From: Lachnospiraceae bacterium
Lineage (GTDB): Bacteria; Bacillota; Clostridia; Lachnospirales; Lachnospiraceae
Direction: 5' to 3'
DNA: 36,148 nt
Assembly: GCA_900752065.1 (NCBI GenBank)
Contig: CAADTT010000024.1
Coordinates: 1-36,148 of the forward strand
Below the pieces are notes generated by a model. That model saw only the letters and a program-made list of their open reading frames with translations, ran no database searches and was not told the origin of the DNA. Position 1 is the first letter of the stretch. The number at the start of each line of letters is the position of its first letter. Below, one piece after another: positions 1-8,983 of the stretch. The position numbers were made by a program, and so were the translations under genes.

Positions 1-43
1 CCTCTGCGAAAAAGTTTTTCTTATATTTTACACCATCTTTTAG

Positions 44-98
44 GAATCCACATGAAATCAGCACATTTTGTGCGATTTTTTTTTACCTTTCAAAACTG
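44..98 (-). repeat. 55-bp repeat, left copy of an inverted pair
   Basis: This segment is repeated in inverted orientation at 36094-36148 with 54 of 55 bases identical (the one difference is an A/T at the edge of the T run). It contains a short palindrome, GCACA-TTT-TGTGC, next to a run of nine T, so it could form a small terminator-like hairpin. It lies outside any gene, downstream of the ATP synthase operon. It is probably a dispersed intergenic element; only two copies are visible here. Positions 1-43 hold nothing I can identify. Confidence 0.8.
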
Positions 99-204
99 AG
101 AAAAGCCATGTTTTTTGAATCGGCCGTTCAGTCATGTATAAAAATAGAGCCCTGGATGAAGGGTGATCATGATATTTAGTGGAGATCCAGGGATTTGCAG
201 GGGA

Positions 205-237
205 GAGAAGAAAAGACAGCCCGCGCAGGACTGTCTT
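205..237 (-). terminator. Probable terminator of the ATP synthase operon
   Basis: On the minus strand, a few bases after the ntpD stop codon, AAGACAG pairs with CTGTCTT (213-219 with 231-237) around an 11-nt GC-rich loop, followed by a pyrimidine-rich tract (TTCTTCTC). The T tract is interrupted, so termination may be only moderate. A second inverted pair, CCCTGGAT at about 151 with ATCCAGGG at about 185, lies just beyond and could back it up. Confidence 0.55.
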
Positions 238-243
238 ATGCTT

Positions 244-870
244 TTAGGATGCCTTGTTTTGCTGCATACGCTTGATGACTTTCAGGCGGGTGAACTCTTC
301 CCGTTCCTTTTCTTCCAGAGCATTCTGGATGTTTTTTGTAAGCTCCGTGTAAGCAGGAATTGTGATGTTTTTCAGGGCATTTGCCCGCTTTTGGGTCTTC
401 TTGATGTTTGCAGCCAGGCGGTAAGCGGAATTTTCAATCATCGAGAGACGGAGCGTCAGCTCCTTTACCTTCTCAAAGGCTACTCTGGCTTCGTCCAGTG
501 CCGGGGAAGTGCTGTAGTATGCATAAGTAGGAATACAGGGGGCCTGGTCGTACTCCACCAGCGGGATTTCCGTTCCCATGATACTTCTTGTCTTGATGCG
601 TATGGAGTCTTCCACCGGAACGGAGAAGGAAATTTCTTCTACAAGGCTGATGCCCAGCTCGATGTTGGCCTTCTGCAGTGCGGCGTAGGCCGTGCGGAAG
701 GTGCCGTCGATTTCTTTCTGGATGCTGTCAGCTTTCGAGATCAGCCCCATCATTTCACGGATCAGGATATTCCGCTTTTTATCCATCAGCTCAAAACCCT
801 GTCTGGCAAGCGCCAGGGAATTTTTTGCCAGGATCAGGTTTCCCTTTGTGGGAAATGTGTTTGGATTCAT
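244..870 (-). CDS. ntpD: V-type ATP synthase subunit D
   Basis: A 208-residue protein with the family-typical opening MNPNTFPTKGNLILAKNSLA and long amphipathic helices at both ends, as expected of the D subunit. In V/A-type ATPases this is the central rotor shaft that couples the A3B3 head to the membrane c-ring on the cytoplasmic face. It starts at an ATG preceded by GAGGTGA and overlaps the ntpB stop by four bases (ATGA), which implies translational coupling. It is the last gene of the operon and is followed by a hairpin. Length is normal for the family. Confidence 0.95.
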   Translation of the reverse strand: MNPNTFPTKGNLILAKNSLALARQGFELMDKKRNILIREMMGLISKADSIQKEIDGTFRTAYAALQKANIELGISLVEEISFSVPVEDSIRIKTRSIMGTEIPLVEYDQAPCIPTYAYYSTSPALDEARVAFEKVKELTLRLSMIENSAYRLAANIKKTQKRANALKNITIPAYTELTKNIQNALEEKEREEFTRLKVIKRMQQNKAS

Positions 871-2255
871 GAAATCACCTCATTTGGGCTATAGTATTTA
901 TCCAGAAGCTTCGTATCGATCCGGTCAAGCTCTTCTCTTGGCAGCATACGCAGAAGCTCCCAGCCAAGATCCAGCGTTTCTGTGATGCTCCGGTTTTCTT
1001 CTTCCCCCTGTCCCACGAACCGGGACTCAAAGGCTTTGCCGAATGCCAGATAGGTCTTGTCGAGGGGAGAAAGCTCATCCTCGCCGATGACGGAGGCCAG
1101 GGCTCTGGCGTCCCCCACCCGGGCGTAGCAGGAGAAGAGCTGGTTCGCCACCGACTGGTGATCCTCTCTGGTGTAACCCTCTCCGATGCCGTCCTTCATC
1201 AGACGGGAGAGGGAGGGCAGCACATTGATGGGCGGATAGATGGCCTGCCCCTGAAGCTGCCGGTCCAGAACAATCTGCCCCTCGGTGATATATCCCGTCA
1301 GGTCAGGGATCGGATGGGTGATATCGTCGTTTGGCATGGTCAGAATCGGAATCTGTGTCACAGAGCCTGCGCCGTCCCGGACGATGCCGGCGCGCTCGTA
1401 GATGGTGGCCAGCTCGCTGTAGAGGTATCCCGGATAGCCCTTCCGGCTGGGAATCTCGCCCTTCGAGGAGGAGACTTCACGCATGGCTTCCGCAAAGCTC
1501 GTCATATCCGTGAGGATGACCAGGATGTGCATTCCCTTTTCGAAGGCCAGATATTCGGCGGCTGTCAGGGCTACCTTCGGCGTGATCAGACGCTCCACCA
1601 CCGGATCATTTGCCAGATTCAGATACATGACGACGTGATCGGACACGCCGCTTTCCTCGAAGGTTTTGCGGAAAAACTCTGCTACGTCGTATTTCACACC
1701 CATGGCGGCAAACACGATAGCGAACTTTTCCTCTGAGTGATCGCCCAGGGAAGCCTGCTTTACGATCTGCGCCGCAAGCCTGTCATGGGGCAGGCCGTTT
1801 CCGGAAAAGATCGGCAGCTTCTGCCCGCGGATCAGGGTGGTCAGACCGTCGATGGCGGAGATCCCAGTGCGGATGTAGTTTCTGGGATATTCGCGGGTGA
1901 CAGGATTTAGAGGAAGTCCGTTGATGTTCCGCCGGACTTCCGGGGTGATCTCCCCGCAGCCGTCGATGGGCTGACCGATGCCGTTAAAGGTGCGCCCCAG
2001 GATTTCCGGGGACAGCGCGGCCTCCATGGGATGTCCCGTCAGCTTCGTGTGGGTGTTTTTCAGGGACATGCCTTCATTTCCTTCGAAGACCTGGATGACG
2101 GCTTTGTCTTCGTACAGTTCCACAATACGTCCCAGCTTTTTTTCTGTGCCGTTTACCGTGATTTCCACGATTTCCTCAAAGGAGGCGTTCTCGACGCCCT
2201 CCAGTACCACCAGAGGGCCGTTGATTTCACTGAGTCCTATATATTCAATTGACAT
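867..2255 (-). CDS. ntpB: V-type ATP synthase subunit B
   Basis: A 462-residue regulatory, non-catalytic B subunit of the A3B3 hexamer. Visible family features are the opening MSIEYIGLSEINGPLVVLEG, the segment ILGRTFNGIGQPIDG, the degenerate P-loop region LPIFSGNGLPHDRLAAQI, and the long conserved stretch around SSSKGEIPSRKGYPGYLYS. It starts at an ATG preceded by GGGAGG. It lies 12 bp after ntpA and overlaps ntpD. It binds nucleotide at the A/B interface without turning it over. Length is normal for the family. Confidence 0.96.
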   Translation of the reverse strand: MSIEYIGLSEINGPLVVLEGVENASFEEIVEITVNGTEKKLGRIVELYEDKAVIQVFEGNEGMSLKNTHTKLTGHPMEAALSPEILGRTFNGIGQPIDGCGEITPEVRRNINGLPLNPVTREYPRNYIRTGISAIDGLTTLIRGQKLPIFSGNGLPHDRLAAQIVKQASLGDHSEEKFAIVFAAMGVKYDVAEFFRKTFEESGVSDHVVMYLNLANDPVVERLITPKVALTAAEYLAFEKGMHILVILTDMTSFAEAMREVSSSKGEIPSRKGYPGYLYSELATIYERAGIVRDGAGSVTQIPILTMPNDDITHPIPDLTGYITEGQIVLDRQLQGQAIYPPINVLPSLSRLMKDGIGEGYTREDHQSVANQLFSCYARVGDARALASVIGEDELSPLDKTYLAFGKAFESRFVGQGEEENRSITETLDLGWELLRMLPREELDRIDTKLLDKYYSPNEVIS

Positions 2256-2267
2256 AAGCTTACCTCC

Positions 2268-4034
2268 CTATGCATTTTTTGCCAGAACTTCGTCGTAGAA
2301 TGTATCGATAGCCGTCCGGTATTCCTCAAATTTTTCGGGCTGGTCATTGGGGACATCATATTTAACCGAAATGATCCGGTCGAAAATATCGCTCTCCTTT
2401 AAAACGGACATGGGCATTCCCATGGTGACCAGCGTTTTCGCCTTTTTGTAAAGATAGAGAATGGTATCCATCATGAGAAACTGTTTTTTCATGGGAACAC
2501 AGGTATCTTCCTTATGAAAAGCATTCTGCTGAAGGAAGCCCAGGCGGATGACACGGGCAATCTCCAGCGTCAGCTTCTGGTCATCCGGCAGTACATCGCT
2601 TCCGATCAGCTTGACGATTTCCATCAGACTGCTCTCCTGGTTCAGGATCGCCATGAGCTGGTTTCGCTCATCTACAAAATTTGCATCCACATGATCCCGG
2701 TACCAGGGGGACAGATCGCTTAAATATTCGCTGTAGCTGGTGAGCCAGTGGATGGCGGGAAAATGGCGGGCGTAGGCGAGAGATTTATCCAGCCCCCAGA
2801 AGCAGCGGACGAAACGTTTGGTGTTCTGGGTGACAGGCTCGGAGAAATCACCGCCCTGGGGGGAAACTGCGCCGATGATGGAGACGCTGCCCTCTGTGCC
2901 GTTTAAGTTCTGCATCAGTCCGGCCCGCTCATAAAAGGCGGAAAGCCGGGATGCAAGGTAGGCGGGAAAGCCCTCTTCGGCGGGCATCTCCTCCAGCCGT
3001 CCGGAAAGTTCCCGCAGCGCCTCTGCCCAGCGGGAGGTGGAGTCCGCCATGATCGCCACATCATAGCCCATATCCCTGTAATATTCTGCCAGGGTGATAC
3101 CTGTGTAGATCGAAGCTTCACGGGCAGCCACAGGCATGTTTGAAGTATTGGCGATCAAAGCGGTACGGTCCATCAGAGGATTTCCGGTTCTGGGATCCAC
3201 CAGCTCGGAGAACTCCTCCAGCACCTGCGTCATCTCATTTCCGCGCTCGCCGCAGCCGATGTAGATGATGATATCCGCATTTGACCACTTGGCGATCTGG
3301 TGCTGCGTCATGGTCTTTCCCGTTCCGAAGCCGCCCGGTACAGCGGCAGTGCCGCCCTTGGCGATGGGAAAGAGTGTGTCAAGGATCCGCTGGCCTGTGA
3401 TCAGAGGCTTGCCGGCTGCGTACCGGACTGCTGTGGGTCGGGGGATGCGGATCGGCCATTTCTGCGCCAGGGAAAGCTTTTTCTCCGTGCCGTCATCGAG
3501 CTGAAGGGTTACCAGCGGGTCAAGGATGGTATATTCCCCGTCCGGAACCGTATCCAGGATGCGGCCCGACATTTTCGGAGGAACCATAGAGCGGTGCGTG
3601 ATCGCCGGAGTTTCCGGCGTTTCTGCAATGATACTTCCGCCCCGTACCTCGTCGCCCGGGTTTACTGTAATATGTACCTTCCATTTTTTTCGGGTGTCCA
3701 GAGCATCGACGCTGACGCCGCGGCTGATATATTTGCCGGAGCTTTTTGCGATTTCACTTAAAGGTCTTTCAATTCCGTCAAAAATGTTATTCAGGATTCC
3801 GGGACCCAGAGTGACGGAAATGGCATCGCCGGATGCTTCCACCGTCTCGCCGGGGGCCAGACCTGTGGTTTCTTCAAAGACCTGGATCGTGGTGGTGCTG
3901 TTTGTGAGGCCGATGACCTCCCCTACGAGCCGTTCCTTTCCCACATAGACCATCTCCGCCATGGAAAATCCCGTATTGCCCTTCAGGTAGATGACAGGGC
4001 CGTTGATCCCGTAGATGATTCCTGTCTTATTCAT
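2268..4034 (-). CDS. ntpA: V-type ATP synthase catalytic subunit A
   Basis: A 588-residue catalytic subunit. The Walker A motif reads GGFGTGKT, followed by MTQHQIAKW; further on come GCGERGNEM, the Walker B region VAIMADSTSRWAEALRE, and MPAEEGFPAYLASRLSAFYERAG, all typical of A subunits. The N-terminal barrel and the non-homologous insert are present, so it is full length. I chose the ATG at 4034 (MNKTGIIYGINGP) because GGAGGA precedes it by eight bases and the family starts there; a longer open frame extends 15 codons upstream inside ntpE. The start overlaps the end of ntpE by eight bases. Confidence 0.97.
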   Translation of the reverse strand: MNKTGIIYGINGPVIYLKGNTGFSMAEMVYVGKERLVGEVIGLTNSTTTIQVFEETTGLAPGETVEASGDAISVTLGPGILNNIFDGIERPLSEIAKSSGKYISRGVSVDALDTRKKWKVHITVNPGDEVRGGSIIAETPETPAITHRSMVPPKMSGRILDTVPDGEYTILDPLVTLQLDDGTEKKLSLAQKWPIRIPRPTAVRYAAGKPLITGQRILDTLFPIAKGGTAAVPGGFGTGKTMTQHQIAKWSNADIIIYIGCGERGNEMTQVLEEFSELVDPRTGNPLMDRTALIANTSNMPVAAREASIYTGITLAEYYRDMGYDVAIMADSTSRWAEALRELSGRLEEMPAEEGFPAYLASRLSAFYERAGLMQNLNGTEGSVSIIGAVSPQGGDFSEPVTQNTKRFVRCFWGLDKSLAYARHFPAIHWLTSYSEYLSDLSPWYRDHVDANFVDERNQLMAILNQESSLMEIVKLIGSDVLPDDQKLTLEIARVIRLGFLQQNAFHKEDTCVPMKKQFLMMDTILYLYKKAKTLVTMGMPMSVLKESDIFDRIISVKYDVPNDQPEKFEEYRTAIDTFYDEVLAKNA

Positions 4035-4614
4035 GGCTGCTTCCTCCGTTAAATGTAAATTCTGCCTTTTCCTCCGCAAGCTTTGTGGCGAAGGAGTTGT
4101 CGATCAGGACATGGCGGTTCTCCACGACGGCTCTGGTGCCGCCCATGAAGGAGATCTGCGATAAAGTCAGAGGCGCGCCCGCAGCGGCTCTCAGGCTGCT
4201 CAGCTTTGAACTGTCGGCCGGATCAATGTAGATGGTGACCGGACTTCCGGCGGCATATTTCAGGATGTCCCGGATCTGGCGGATCAGAAGCTCCTGATAG
4301 GCCGGAGTATCCATGTATTCCTCCAGCATGGTTTTCACCTCGACAAAAAGCTTATCTTTTAGTGACTCCTGCCTTTTTTTTATCTGACGTTTAAGCTCAA
4401 GCTGCTGTTTGGACAGAGCCTTGTTTCTCTCCCGCTTCAGGCTGACGGTTTCTGTTTGAAGCTGCAGCTCTGCCTGGCGTTTTTTCATGCGTTTATGTTC
4501 CTCTACAAGCTTTTGCAGGGAAGCCTTGTGTTCACGAAGCATCGTCATACTCTCGGACTTCGCCTGTTCCAGAGAAGTCTCTTCGAAATGCTTTAATTTT
4601 TCCTCAGTAGTCAA
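4027..4614 (-). CDS. ntpE: V-type ATP synthase subunit E (peripheral stalk)
   Basis: About 195 residues. The N-terminal half is a charged coiled coil rich in Lys, Glu and Gln, and the C-terminal half is a compact domain ending near a NSFATKLAEEKAEF segment, which is the layout of peripheral stalk subunit E. The start is unsettled: a TTG at 4614 has AAGGTG six bases upstream and yields the family-like opening (M)TTEEKLKHFEE, whereas a GTG at 4623 has no well-placed ribosome binding site. I prefer the TTG. The stop overlaps the ntpA start. Confidence 0.88.
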   Translation of the reverse strand: MTTEEKLKHFEETSLEQAKSESMTMLREHKASLQKLVEEHKRMKKRQAELQLQTETVSLKRERNKALSKQQLELKRQIKKRQESLKDKLFVEVKTMLEEYMDTPAYQELLIRQIRDILKYAAGSPVTIYIDPADSSKLSSLRAAAGAPLTLSQISFMGGTRAVVENRHVLIDNSFATKLAEEKAEFTFNGGSSHE

Positions 4615-4631
4615 GCTCTTCACCTTCTTTG

Positions 4632-4940
4632 CTATAGTTTAATGCCAATGGCTTCATTTACATAAGAAGTGATAAAGTCCGGTTTCCTTCCTGTCCCGTG
4701 CCGGTCCGGAATTTCGATGATCAGCGGAAGCCTGCGGTTCAGCTTTACATCGTCTACGATATCGGGAAATTCTCTGCCGAATTTTTCTGTCAGGAGGATG
4801 ATTCCGATGGATTTATCGGCGATCGTCCGTTCCAGCGCTTCCTTTAATTCAGCCCGCTCGTGGACGACGCAGCCTTCCACGCCAGCCAGTCTCATTCCGG
4901 TGTAACTGTCCACATTATCACTGATCAGATACATTTTCAT
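4632..4940 (-). CDS. V-type ATP synthase subunit F (central stalk; NtpG-like)
   Basis: A 102-residue protein opening MKMYLISDNVDSYTGMRLAGVE, with GIILLTEKFG and RRLPLIIEIPDRHG further on; this is the small Rossmann-like central stalk subunit F (called NtpG in Enterococcus hirae). It helps attach the rotor shaft and modulates ATPase activity. Its ATG shares one base with the ntpK stop (TAATG), indicating translational coupling. The ribosome binding site is weak, which fits reliance on coupling. A second Met two codons in is an alternative start. Confidence 0.92.
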   Translation of the reverse strand: MKMYLISDNVDSYTGMRLAGVEGCVVHERAELKEALERTIADKSIGIILLTEKFGREFPDIVDDVKLNRRLPLIIEIPDRHGTGRKPDFITSYVNEAIGIKL

Positions 4941-5383
4941 TATAAATTACCAAGGATCATGAAGGAGATGATCAGTCCGTACAGGGCGACACCTTCTGCA
5001 AGACCTACGAAGATCAGGGATTTACCAAGAATGCTCTGGTCTTCGCTGATAGCTCCAAGGGCAGCACTTGCAGCGCTGGCAACTGCGATACCGCCGCCGA
5101 TACAGGATAGTCCGGTTACGAGGGCTGCGGCCAGATAGCCCATGCCCGTGGCCAGTCCCGAAGCCCCGGACGCGGCTTCTCCGGCAGCCTGCGCTACGGA
5201 GCCGTCACCGGTGAACGCGAGAATGTTTGCGAGGATCAGTGTGCCGAAGAAAAAGAAACAGTTTACCGCCAGAGAGGTTTTGTATCGCCCGCGGTTTCTC
5301 TCCCCGATCAGATATGCGCCGAAAGGAATCAGGATGCTGAGGATCAGGGTAATGACTAAGGTTACAGAAACTAAAGTTGACAT
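4940..5383 (-). CDS. ntpK: V-type ATP synthase subunit K (membrane c-ring)
   Basis: A 147-residue proteolipid with four predicted membrane helices arranged as two hairpins. The last helix carries the expected ion-binding carboxylate in VGLAEGVALYGLIISF; the first hairpin has no such carboxylate, so there is one coupling site per four helices, as in the duplicated bacterial NtpK type. A GGGIAVASAASAALGA stretch forms the glycine-rich third helix. I see no glutamine in that helix, where sodium-pumping NtpK has one; that hints at proton use, but it is only a hint. It begins at an ATG with AGGAGG upstream. Confidence 0.94.
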   Translation of the reverse strand: MSTLVSVTLVITLILSILIPFGAYLIGERNRGRYKTSLAVNCFFFFGTLILANILAFTGDGSVAQAAGEAASGASGLATGMGYLAAALVTGLSCIGGGIAVASAASAALGAISEDQSILGKSLIFVGLAEGVALYGLIISFMILGNL

Positions 5384-5421
5384 GAAAAATTCCTCCTTAT
5401 TTTTAATTTTATGAAAAAAGG

Positions 5422-7353
5422 CTATGCCCTTTTCTTAACAAAGGGTTTGAATTCGCGGCCGTTTCCTTTGTAGAAGCGGCTGAACATCTCGTAATACTCC
5501 AGACGGAGCACCTGGATACCGACGATGAGGCCCTCCATGCCGGACACGAAAAGGTTGCCGAGGATGACCACAAGCCAGTTCGGGGAGCCGCCGTTTTCTG
5601 CTCCGGCCAGCATCAGAACCACCTGCATCATGGCGGCATGGCTGACGGCGAAGGCTCCGATACGGATAAAGGAAAGAGTGTTGGAAAAGTAGCTCAAAAG
5701 CACCTCGAACATTTCGAAAAATGCCTGGGCGAAGAACATTCCCTTACCCTTTGGCAGAACCTCCTTCTTCTTTTCCACCAGTCTGGTCAAAGGCTCCTTC
5801 ATGGCGATCAAAACCAGCGGAATGACGAACATGACCACCAGCACGATACCCGCAGGAAGCGGATTTCCGCTCATGAAAAGGAAGATGACGGTTACGATGG
5901 CGGCGTAAAATACAAAGCCTGCCAGACCATTGGTGTCAAACCAGGTGTTTTCTGTATCCCTTGCCTTCAGACCGTTGATGATATGGAAGATCATCGTGGT
6001 CAGGATCAGGAACATACCGAAGGCGACGGCCACTACGAAGACGGTATTCAGTCTTCCGATAAAGGGCAGGGACGTCATACTCTCGGCGGGCTTCAGCCAA
6101 AGGGCGGGCAGGATATCCTCGAAGCCGAAAAAGCTTCCGTAGAGGAATCCGAAGATCGTAGAAAAGAATCCCGCCCGGCTGATGATGGCTGCCAGGTCAA
6201 GCTTTTTTAAGTGATAGAGCAGCGCGCCGCCGATCAGAAGACAAAGCCCCTGGCCCACATCCCCGAACATGGCGCCGAAGATAAAGGCGTAGGTCAGTCC
6301 CACGAAAACTGTGGGGTCGATCTCGTTGTAGGCCGGGAGTCCGTACATCCGGACAAACATCTCGAAGGGCTTGAAGATCCCCGGATTTTTCAGTTTTGTG
6401 GGCGGTTTGCTGATGAGCTGGCTGTGGTCATCCTCAATGATGCAGTACAGGTCTTTGTCCTCCGCAATATCCTGTTCAAAGGCTCTGGCTTCATCCTCCG
6501 CCATCCAGCCGCACAGGATATAGAAGGACTGGGCTCCCTTCGTCGTACATGCTGCAAGCTTTCGCACATCAAAGTTTGTGGAAAAAGCCTGCAGTGTTTC
6601 TCTCGCAGTCAGAAGTTCGTCCCGTCTGCACTCCAGGATCTGGGCGGACTCCCCACGGCAGGCCGCGATCTGTGCGCTGCATATGCCAATTTCTTTCTGC
6701 AGGCGGTCACAGGCGTGTTGAGGCGTCTCGTTGTAGCTGTCCGGCATGTAGATCTGCTCAAAGTGCAGGGAGGTCAGCACCGCATCCAGCTTCGTAGAGA
6801 GACCGGAGGGGACAAAATACACACCCCACACATACTGGTCATCTCCGTGGCATTTGAAAAATACGGTATCCAGGTTCTGGTATACATATTTTTCAAATTT
6901 ATCATAGTAATCTCTTGCAATCCTGCCGAACCGGTATTTGATGAACCGGAACTGAAGTACCCTGTGGATGTTGTAGTCAAAGCCTGCAAAGGGCTCGATA
7001 TTATGCAGGGATTTTTTCAGCTCTGCCAGCTTATTTTCCAGCTCTGTGCGCCGCTTTCTGACAACATCCATCTCTTTGTCCAATGCCTCCAGCAGACGGA
7101 CGGCTTCGTCAGGACTCATGGAAGCCTCCGGCGCCTCTGTCTGATCTGGCAGAAGCTGCACGTATTCCTCTGCCTTTGCCAGCCATTCCCGGTAGGGATT
7201 AATCTCCATATAGGGTTTCAGATTTTTTACATCCTTCAGCTCAGACAGGGCATTTTCTAAATGAATTTCATATTTGGAAAGATACTCACTTACCACGCGG
7301 TCAATGTCAGCTTTTGGTCCTGTAATGCTTAGGAACTTCATTTTGACAATCAC
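5422..7353 (-). CDS. ntpI: V-type ATP synthase subunit I (membrane stator, a-subunit)
   Basis: A 643-residue stator subunit with a soluble coiled-coil N-terminal half (to about residue 340) and a C-terminal half of about seven membrane helices. The sequence LSYFSNTLSFIRIGAFAVSH contains the conserved arginine that faces the c-ring carboxylate and drives ion translocation. The start is a GTG (MIVKMKFL) three bases after the ntpC stop, with AGGGGGTG upstream; a downstream ATG (MKFLSITGPK) is an alternative. Length is normal for the family. Confidence 0.95.
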   Translation of the reverse strand: MIVKMKFLSITGPKADIDRVVSEYLSKYEIHLENALSELKDVKNLKPYMEINPYREWLAKAEEYVQLLPDQTEAPEASMSPDEAVRLLEALDKEMDVVRKRRTELENKLAELKKSLHNIEPFAGFDYNIHRVLQFRFIKYRFGRIARDYYDKFEKYVYQNLDTVFFKCHGDDQYVWGVYFVPSGLSTKLDAVLTSLHFEQIYMPDSYNETPQHACDRLQKEIGICSAQIAACRGESAQILECRRDELLTARETLQAFSTNFDVRKLAACTTKGAQSFYILCGWMAEDEARAFEQDIAEDKDLYCIIEDDHSQLISKPPTKLKNPGIFKPFEMFVRMYGLPAYNEIDPTVFVGLTYAFIFGAMFGDVGQGLCLLIGGALLYHLKKLDLAAIISRAGFFSTIFGFLYGSFFGFEDILPALWLKPAESMTSLPFIGRLNTVFVVAVAFGMFLILTTMIFHIINGLKARDTENTWFDTNGLAGFVFYAAIVTVIFLFMSGNPLPAGIVLVVMFVIPLVLIAMKEPLTRLVEKKKEVLPKGKGMFFAQAFFEMFEVLLSYFSNTLSFIRIGAFAVSHAAMMQVVLMLAGAENGGSPNWLVVILGNLFVSGMEGLIVGIQVLRLEYYEMFSRFYKGNGREFKPFVKKRA

Positions 7354-7356
7354 CGG

Positions 7357-8397
7357 TTACACCCCCTTTATGTACTTTAATGTTTCTTCCTGGGAAAGTC
7401 CGTAGCGGACGCATTCCAGAACGGTTGTAATTTTATCGATTTCATGTTCCTTATCATAGAGATAAGATATGACCGTGGCGACGGAATAAGGATCTTTCGC
7501 CGCGGCTTTGTGCTGCACCTGCTGGCGGATACGGCTGTACGTCTCCTGCTGATGTGCTGCGGAAAAATCAGGAAAGCGCCGTCCGTAGCAGGTATGTCTG
7601 ACAGCGGAGGAAAAAGCGTCCGGATTGTCAGCTTCCACCATGGCTTTGATGTCGTCCTGTTTCAGACGATACAGTACAGGAATCAGATGTGCATAGATCG
7701 CTGCGGTTTCCATGTGGAAGAAGTGCCGGGAACGGTAGATCCACATGATATTCAGCAGGTCGATCTTTGTCCCGTAGGCTTCCTTAAAATGTAAAAGCTC
7801 CTTTTTTTTCATAATCTTTTCACCAGCCTTAAAGAACCATTGGAAATAGAAGAGGTCCATAGCCATCTCATAGTCCCAGAGCGTGGGGGATTTAATGGCA
7901 GAAAGGCGGGTCAGCGCATCGTAGTAGATGGAGCCCTTCAGGTTGGCGACGAATTCTCCGATGGTACGGCTTTCCGATACCCTCCGCAGGCAGATATCCG
8001 AGTGCTTTTGAAAAAAATCTTCGAAGATTTTCAAGTCCAGGGCTACATCCCGGTGGTCAAACACCATGCGCAGGCAGGTCTTCAGGACAGACACTTCATA
8101 GCGGTGAAAATACAAATCCAGAAAGTTTCTCTGTTTTATGGAAGAGAAGCGGTAGATATTCTGGAAGTCCATGTAAATGGCGTTCGTCAGCATCTTTTCA
8201 ATGTCGCTCCGGTGAAGGGAGGATTCATCCACATTTGCAAACAGCTCCCGATAGCCGGGCTGTCGTTTCAGATACGCCAGAGCCTCCGTGACAGTCGGCA
8301 TGGCAGAAAGCTGCCTGTAATCCCCGGAGGTGAGAAGCCGGCTTCGGATGGCGCGGATCTTAGTGGTGGTTCCACTGTAAGCTAACAGATTTCCCAT
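7357..8397 (-). CDS. ntpC: V-type ATP synthase subunit C (AC39 type)
   Basis: A 346-residue, mostly helical subunit with the family opening (MGNLLAYSGTTTKIRAIRSRLL) and the typical tripartite repeat layout of the AC39/subunit C family, which plugs the rotor shaft onto the c-ring. It starts at an ATG preceded by AAGGGG, four bases after the upstream stalk gene. Here C precedes I and K, an order different from the enterococcal ntp operon. No sign of truncation. Confidence 0.92.
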   Translation of the reverse strand: MGNLLAYSGTTTKIRAIRSRLLTSGDYRQLSAMPTVTEALAYLKRQPGYRELFANVDESSLHRSDIEKMLTNAIYMDFQNIYRFSSIKQRNFLDLYFHRYEVSVLKTCLRMVFDHRDVALDLKIFEDFFQKHSDICLRRVSESRTIGEFVANLKGSIYYDALTRLSAIKSPTLWDYEMAMDLFYFQWFFKAGEKIMKKKELLHFKEAYGTKIDLLNIMWIYRSRHFFHMETAAIYAHLIPVLYRLKQDDIKAMVEADNPDAFSSAVRHTCYGRRFPDFSAAHQQETYSRIRQQVQHKAAAKDPYSVATVISYLYDKEHEIDKITTVLECVRYGLSQEETLKYIKGV

Positions 8398-8401
8398 AAG
8401 A

Positions 8402-8713
8402 TTACCCCTTTGTCATTTTGTGCAGGATCTGCGCTGCCAGCGCCCTGTGGTTGGCTTCGTAATCTGCTTCCATCATGCAGATGGATGTTTCGGTGTTCTG
8501 CTTCAGCGAAGAAAGCTCTGCTGTCATCTGTGCATCCAGCTCCTTTTGGAGCGTATGTAGCTGATCTTTTGTCTTTTGATCGATCATGGCATCGTACTCT
8601 GCGATTTTCATCTGTGTCTGTTCCTCCAGACGTTTCTTTTCCGCGACGGCCGAATCCATGATGCGGGAAGCTGACTGCTCGATGGCAGACAGCCGGTCTA
8701 CAATCATATCCAT
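8402..8713 (-). CDS. V-type ATP synthase subunit G/H-like (peripheral stalk)
   Basis: A 103-residue charged coiled coil (MDMIVDRLSAIEQSASRIMDS and onward) with many Lys, Glu and Gln, the form expected of the small peripheral stalk subunit that pairs with subunit E. It is the first gene of the operon and has a good ribosome binding site (GAGGGAG) seven to eight bases before the ATG. Sequence conservation in this family is low, so the call rests on size, coiled-coil character and position. The AT-rich region 8714-8926 upstream must hold the operon promoter, but I could not choose one convincingly (a TATATT at about 8775 on the minus strand has a poor -35). Confidence 0.8.
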   Translation of the reverse strand: MDMIVDRLSAIEQSASRIMDSAVAEKKRLEEQTQMKIAEYDAMIDQKTKDQLHTLQKELDAQMTAELSSLKQNTETSICMMEADYEANHRALAAQILHKMTKG

Positions 8714-8926
8714 AGTTCTCCCTCCTCTGCTTTTGGCAGCAGCGCAGATTTTTGCGGCTGCTTAGTTTTCTAATAATATACACCTTTTTGATAAAAAAAC
8801 TAGGTTAAAAAGATGCAAAAAAAAGAGCTGGAAATGGGAAAAATTTGTATAGTGTTCAAATAGGGATGACGAAGATCTTACCGGAAGAGAAAAATATAAA
8901 CAAAAGAGAAGATTTTCAACAACGGC

Positions 8927-8955
8927 TTGCAGGAATAAAAAAATTCGGGTAAGAT
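8927..8955 (+). promoter_or_regulatory. trmB promoter
   Basis: TTGCAG at 8927-8932 and TAAGAT at 8950-8955 are separated by 17 bp, a good vegetative sigma factor match. Transcription would start near 8962 and give a leader of about 87 nt that contains the hairpin at 8984-9018. Confidence 0.65.
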
Positions 8956-8983
8956 AGAACATACGCAGCGGAAGAGCATATAT

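Noticed and set aside
163..894. 243-codon plus-strand open frame over ntpD
   Set aside because: Antisense shadow of ntpD; no ribosome binding site and no recognisable motif.
6211..7260. 349-codon plus-strand open frame opposite ntpI
   Set aside because: Low-complexity Cys/His/Gln-rich translation, no start signal, and fully covered by the well-supported ntpI gene.
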